Shown piece after piece: positions 52,690 to 64,000 of a stretch of DNA of 64,000 bases. The position numbers and the translations under genes were made by a program. The notes below the pieces were generated by a model, which saw nothing but the letters and a program-made list of their open reading frames with translations, searched no databases and had not been told where the DNA came from. This DNA comes from Sarcocystis neurona (taxonomy: Eukaryota > Apicomplexa > Conoidasida > Eucoccidiorida > Sarcocystidae). The stretch is taken from the NCBI GenBank assembly GCA_000727475.1, contig KL647290.1:392843-456842 (forward strand). Direction: 5' to 3'. Within the stretch, counting starts at the first letter, position 1. Each line of letters starts with the position of its first letter.

Positions 52690-52915
52690 GGCGGATATCC
52701 GTAATACGTGCGGATATCATGTTATACCTGCGGATATATATGTTATACACGCGGATATATACTTAACTATTTATTTGTGGGAGGGTGAGTACACAGAACT
52801 GTAGCTATGCACGCCTTTACGCAAAGAATCTATACGTGTGTATATAAACATGTATTCGTAGGAGGATTAGTACACAGAACTGTGGCTATACACGCGTTTA
52901 TCCGTAGATCTGTCT
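52690..52915. repeat. Short GCGGATAT tandem and an ~80-bp duplication
   Basis: Four GCGGATAT-cored units of about 20 bp at 52691-52760, then two copies of GAGTACACAGAACTGT(A/G)GCTAT.CACGC at about 52787 and 52867. Confidence 0.75.
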
Positions 52916-53184
52916 TACAGGGTTGAAAATTTAGCAGAATCTTGGTCCCCCTCCTCATTCATACCTCTCCAAGCGTAGACACCTTCACTCATTCTTCCCC
53001 TCTCTTTATGTCTGTTTGTAAACGTGGGGTGGACGTCCGTCCGGGTACGGACCCAGCAACGGGCGTGAACCAAGTGCTTTGCTGTGTGTAGTTTTTATAT
53101 CTTGCTTGTACGCGGGGACTGAGCGACGTACACACGATGCAGATCCTCGTGTGATGTTTTGGCTGCTGAACGGGTAGTCTGTGT
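52916..53184. other. Unassigned
   Basis: A minus frame (53207-52989) reads VQARYKNYTQQSTWFTPVAG and may be an exon between the flanking minus exons. Splice ends not fixed. Confidence 0.35.
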
Positions 53185-53580
53185 CTAGTGCTCAGAAGAA
53201 GAAACACGGTTGTTTTGCTTCTGGCGCTTTCGCTGTTTCGCTGCCGGACCGGTTGCTGGCTTCTGTTTGCTGCTGTTGTTGCTGTTTCTTTCGCTGCTGC
53301 AGCTGCTGCTCTTCCTCCTCCTCCTCCTTCTCCTCGTCCCGTACCGCTGCTGCTTCGCCCTACCTGTGAACCCTGCTACAACTACACCTTCTGTTGTTGG
53401 CAGTTTCTTCGCTCGCTGCTGCCGCCCTCTTCTGGACTGCCGCTGCTGCTGGTGTCCCTCCTGTATCATTCCCTGTAGCGGGGACTCCACTAGTGATCGT
53501 TTCCGGGAGTCTCTTCCGGTGCTGCTGCAGCAGGGGTACTGGTGCGCTGCTACTCCTACAGATGCTGTAGCGACGTTCAT
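53185..53580 (-). CDS. Candidate first exon, basic protein
   Basis: An ATG at 53580 starts MNVATASVGVAAHQYPCCSS, then TGRDSRKRSLVESPLQGMIQ, a Gln/Arg stretch, LPTTEGVVVAGFTGRAKQQR, an Arg run and a Ser/Asn/Lys-rich end. It is rich in Arg, which suggests nuclear or RNA-associated function (inference). The + strand here reads Leu/Cys repeats from CTG triplets, so minus is favoured. It would be the 5' end of the minus exons down to 51106, divergent from PRMT1. Confidence 0.4.
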   Translation of the reverse strand: MNVATASVGVAAHQYPCCSSTGRDSRKRSLVESPLQGMIQEGHQQQRQSRRGRQQRAKKLPTTEGVVVAGFTGRAKQQRYGTRRRRRRRKSSSCSSERNSNNSSKQKPATGPAAKQRKRQKQNNRVSSSEH

Positions 53581-62678
<9,098 letters not shown>

Positions 62679-64000
62679 GACGCGGCAGTCCCTTGCGTTT
62701 CGGCCGCTTTCGAGGATTTTTTGCAGCTATTCCGCAGTGCCGGCACGCACGCTCGCAGCACGCCGTTGCTGCAGAGCAGATGTGTATGTGTGTGTATGTG
62801 TGTGTGTGTATGCCTGTGCCCCCCTCCGTATGTGTTATTCCTCCGGACAACGACAACTACGACTACATCACCTTTCCCCCCGCCCCCCCCCACCCCCCCC
62901 GGTGTGTGTGTGTGCTTTTTTTTGCATATACGTCTCATGATATGTAGGTTAGCAGAAGACAGCCGCAGCCGAGTTGCGCATGTAGCTCGTCCTCTACGGC
63001 ACGTCGATATGTACACGTATGTGCGTGACACCGAGATGGCATGTTGCAGTTTCGCCGGGCGGGAAGTTTCGGCCAAGATTGAACTTTCAGCATTTGTTCA
63101 GAGCGACGCGCGCTGGCAAATGCTGTTTAGTGTAGCAGTGTCGCGGCTCGCGTTCAGCAGGTGGAGAATGCACTTCTATGAAAGAGGTGGAAACTGGCGA
63201 CGTTGCAGTCGACCACGAGGACCTCGCCGAATGCAGGTGTTATGCGCGTGGCCGCAGATAATTTCACGAAAAACTGATGCCACAAAACACGAACCTTTGC
63301 AGAGTCGCCTTTGAAAGCGCGTTCTCGTTCGCCATGTGCATTTGACGATCCGTCGAGGTGCGGCTTTCACTTTTGCTGAAGATCGGCCTCTCTTGGCGTG
63401 CCACAAAGGTGGGCAGGTCGTCTCGAAATACGCTGTCTTGAGGAGGGGTTGTGGGGTCTCTCCCCTCCGTTTTCTTCTCAAGGGAGCGCCGTTGCATCAC
63501 AGCAGATGCTGGAACTTCTATTCCCTCGTAGAAGACTTCTGTGCAAAGACGAAAACCCACAAATGCAGGAAGCTACTTGCGTACATGTGTTTGACGAGGT
63601 GAAGGTGGATACGCGTACCCACGCCCATATGCCACTTAGGTATAGAGATACACGGAGCTCTGTACGCGACAGGATGTCCTGGCTGTATAAATCCTATATA
63701 TATGTGTATACTGGCAAGAACTATGTGTACATATCCGTGTACGCATACAGTGAATATATATGTATATGTGTATGCATAAATGTGAGGTGCTGCGTGCGTG
63801 TGAATTTGAGCGAAGGAGGCATTTGACGGCAGAAACGTCTGCACGCGTGCGCACTGTGGCATCAGTCTGTCCCGCAAGGCAGCGCGTGCGACAGTTTAGA
63901 TGGCGGCAGAACTGCAGCAGAACGAACACGTGCACGTTTGTATGTGAGCCTATAGACGTACGTTCAAGGATTTAAGGATGACCATAATATGCATTGGGTG
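62679..64000. other. 3' flank of PRMT1
   Basis: GT-rich tract at 62783-62812 and a C-rich tract at 62876-62899 (runs of C broken by G and A). A + frame at 63031-63314 is open (MACCSFAGREVSAKIELSAF) without splice support. TA/GTATA repeats at 63690-63775. No gene called. Confidence 0.5.

Overview
The window looks like nuclear DNA of an intron-rich protist, most likely a coccidian apicomplexan of the Eimeria/Cyclospora type. Three things suggest this. There are pervasive CAG/CTG triplet blocks that read as poly-Gln, poly-Ala or poly-Ser inside and between genes. There are very many AT, CT and GT microsatellites. Introns have GT...AG ends (usually ctgcag or a pyrimidine tract at the 3' end), and conserved enzymes carry long low-complexity insertions. 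The genus is inference: there is no rRNA gene, and I saw no telomeric heptamer array. No tRNA, rRNA, CRISPR array, insertion sequence or bacterial operon was seen.

Three genes are identified by family motifs, all on the + strand. (1) 2334-6827: a serine peptidase of family S9A (oligopeptidase B / prolyl oligopeptidase type) with all three catalytic residues but huge Gln/Ala-rich insertions. (2) 32022-44927: a circularly permuted GTPase of the MTG1/RbgA (YlqF) ribosome-assembly family, split into at least seven exons over 13 kb; its motifs occur in the permuted order G4-G1-G2-G3, and one intron appears to be GC-AG. (3) 55646-62678: protein arginine methyltransferase 1 (PRMT1) in five exons with every splice phase consistent, carrying a Gly/Gln-rich N-terminal extension of about 210 residues.

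Around these lie genes I could partly reconstruct but not name. On the minus strand: a two-exon C-terminal fragment (10554-8517, phases match); a set of exons between 24009 and 14100; an exon at 27654-26959; a small secreted-like protein (48408-48013); and exons between 53580 and 51106, one with a PAN/Apple-like cysteine pattern. On the + strand: a two-exon 3' end at 29642-30393, and weaker candidates at 1427, 7461 and 47683.

The rest is introns and intergenic DNA full of structured repeats: 60-90 bp and 129-180 bp degenerate tandem arrays (11.1, 12.4, 45.1, 48.7 and 48.9 kb), a 15-bp minisatellite with a 135-bp higher-order period (35.2 kb), three TGCATGC motifs exactly 28 bp apart (33.7 kb), a cluster of GTGTACGTACAC palindromes (40.9-41.1 kb), paired hairpins (46.9 kb), and a tandem duplication whose hairpin shows a compensatory base-pair change (48.7 kb). 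The three identified proteins act in different processes (peptide hydrolysis, organellar ribosome assembly, arginine methylation); nothing suggests a functional cluster.
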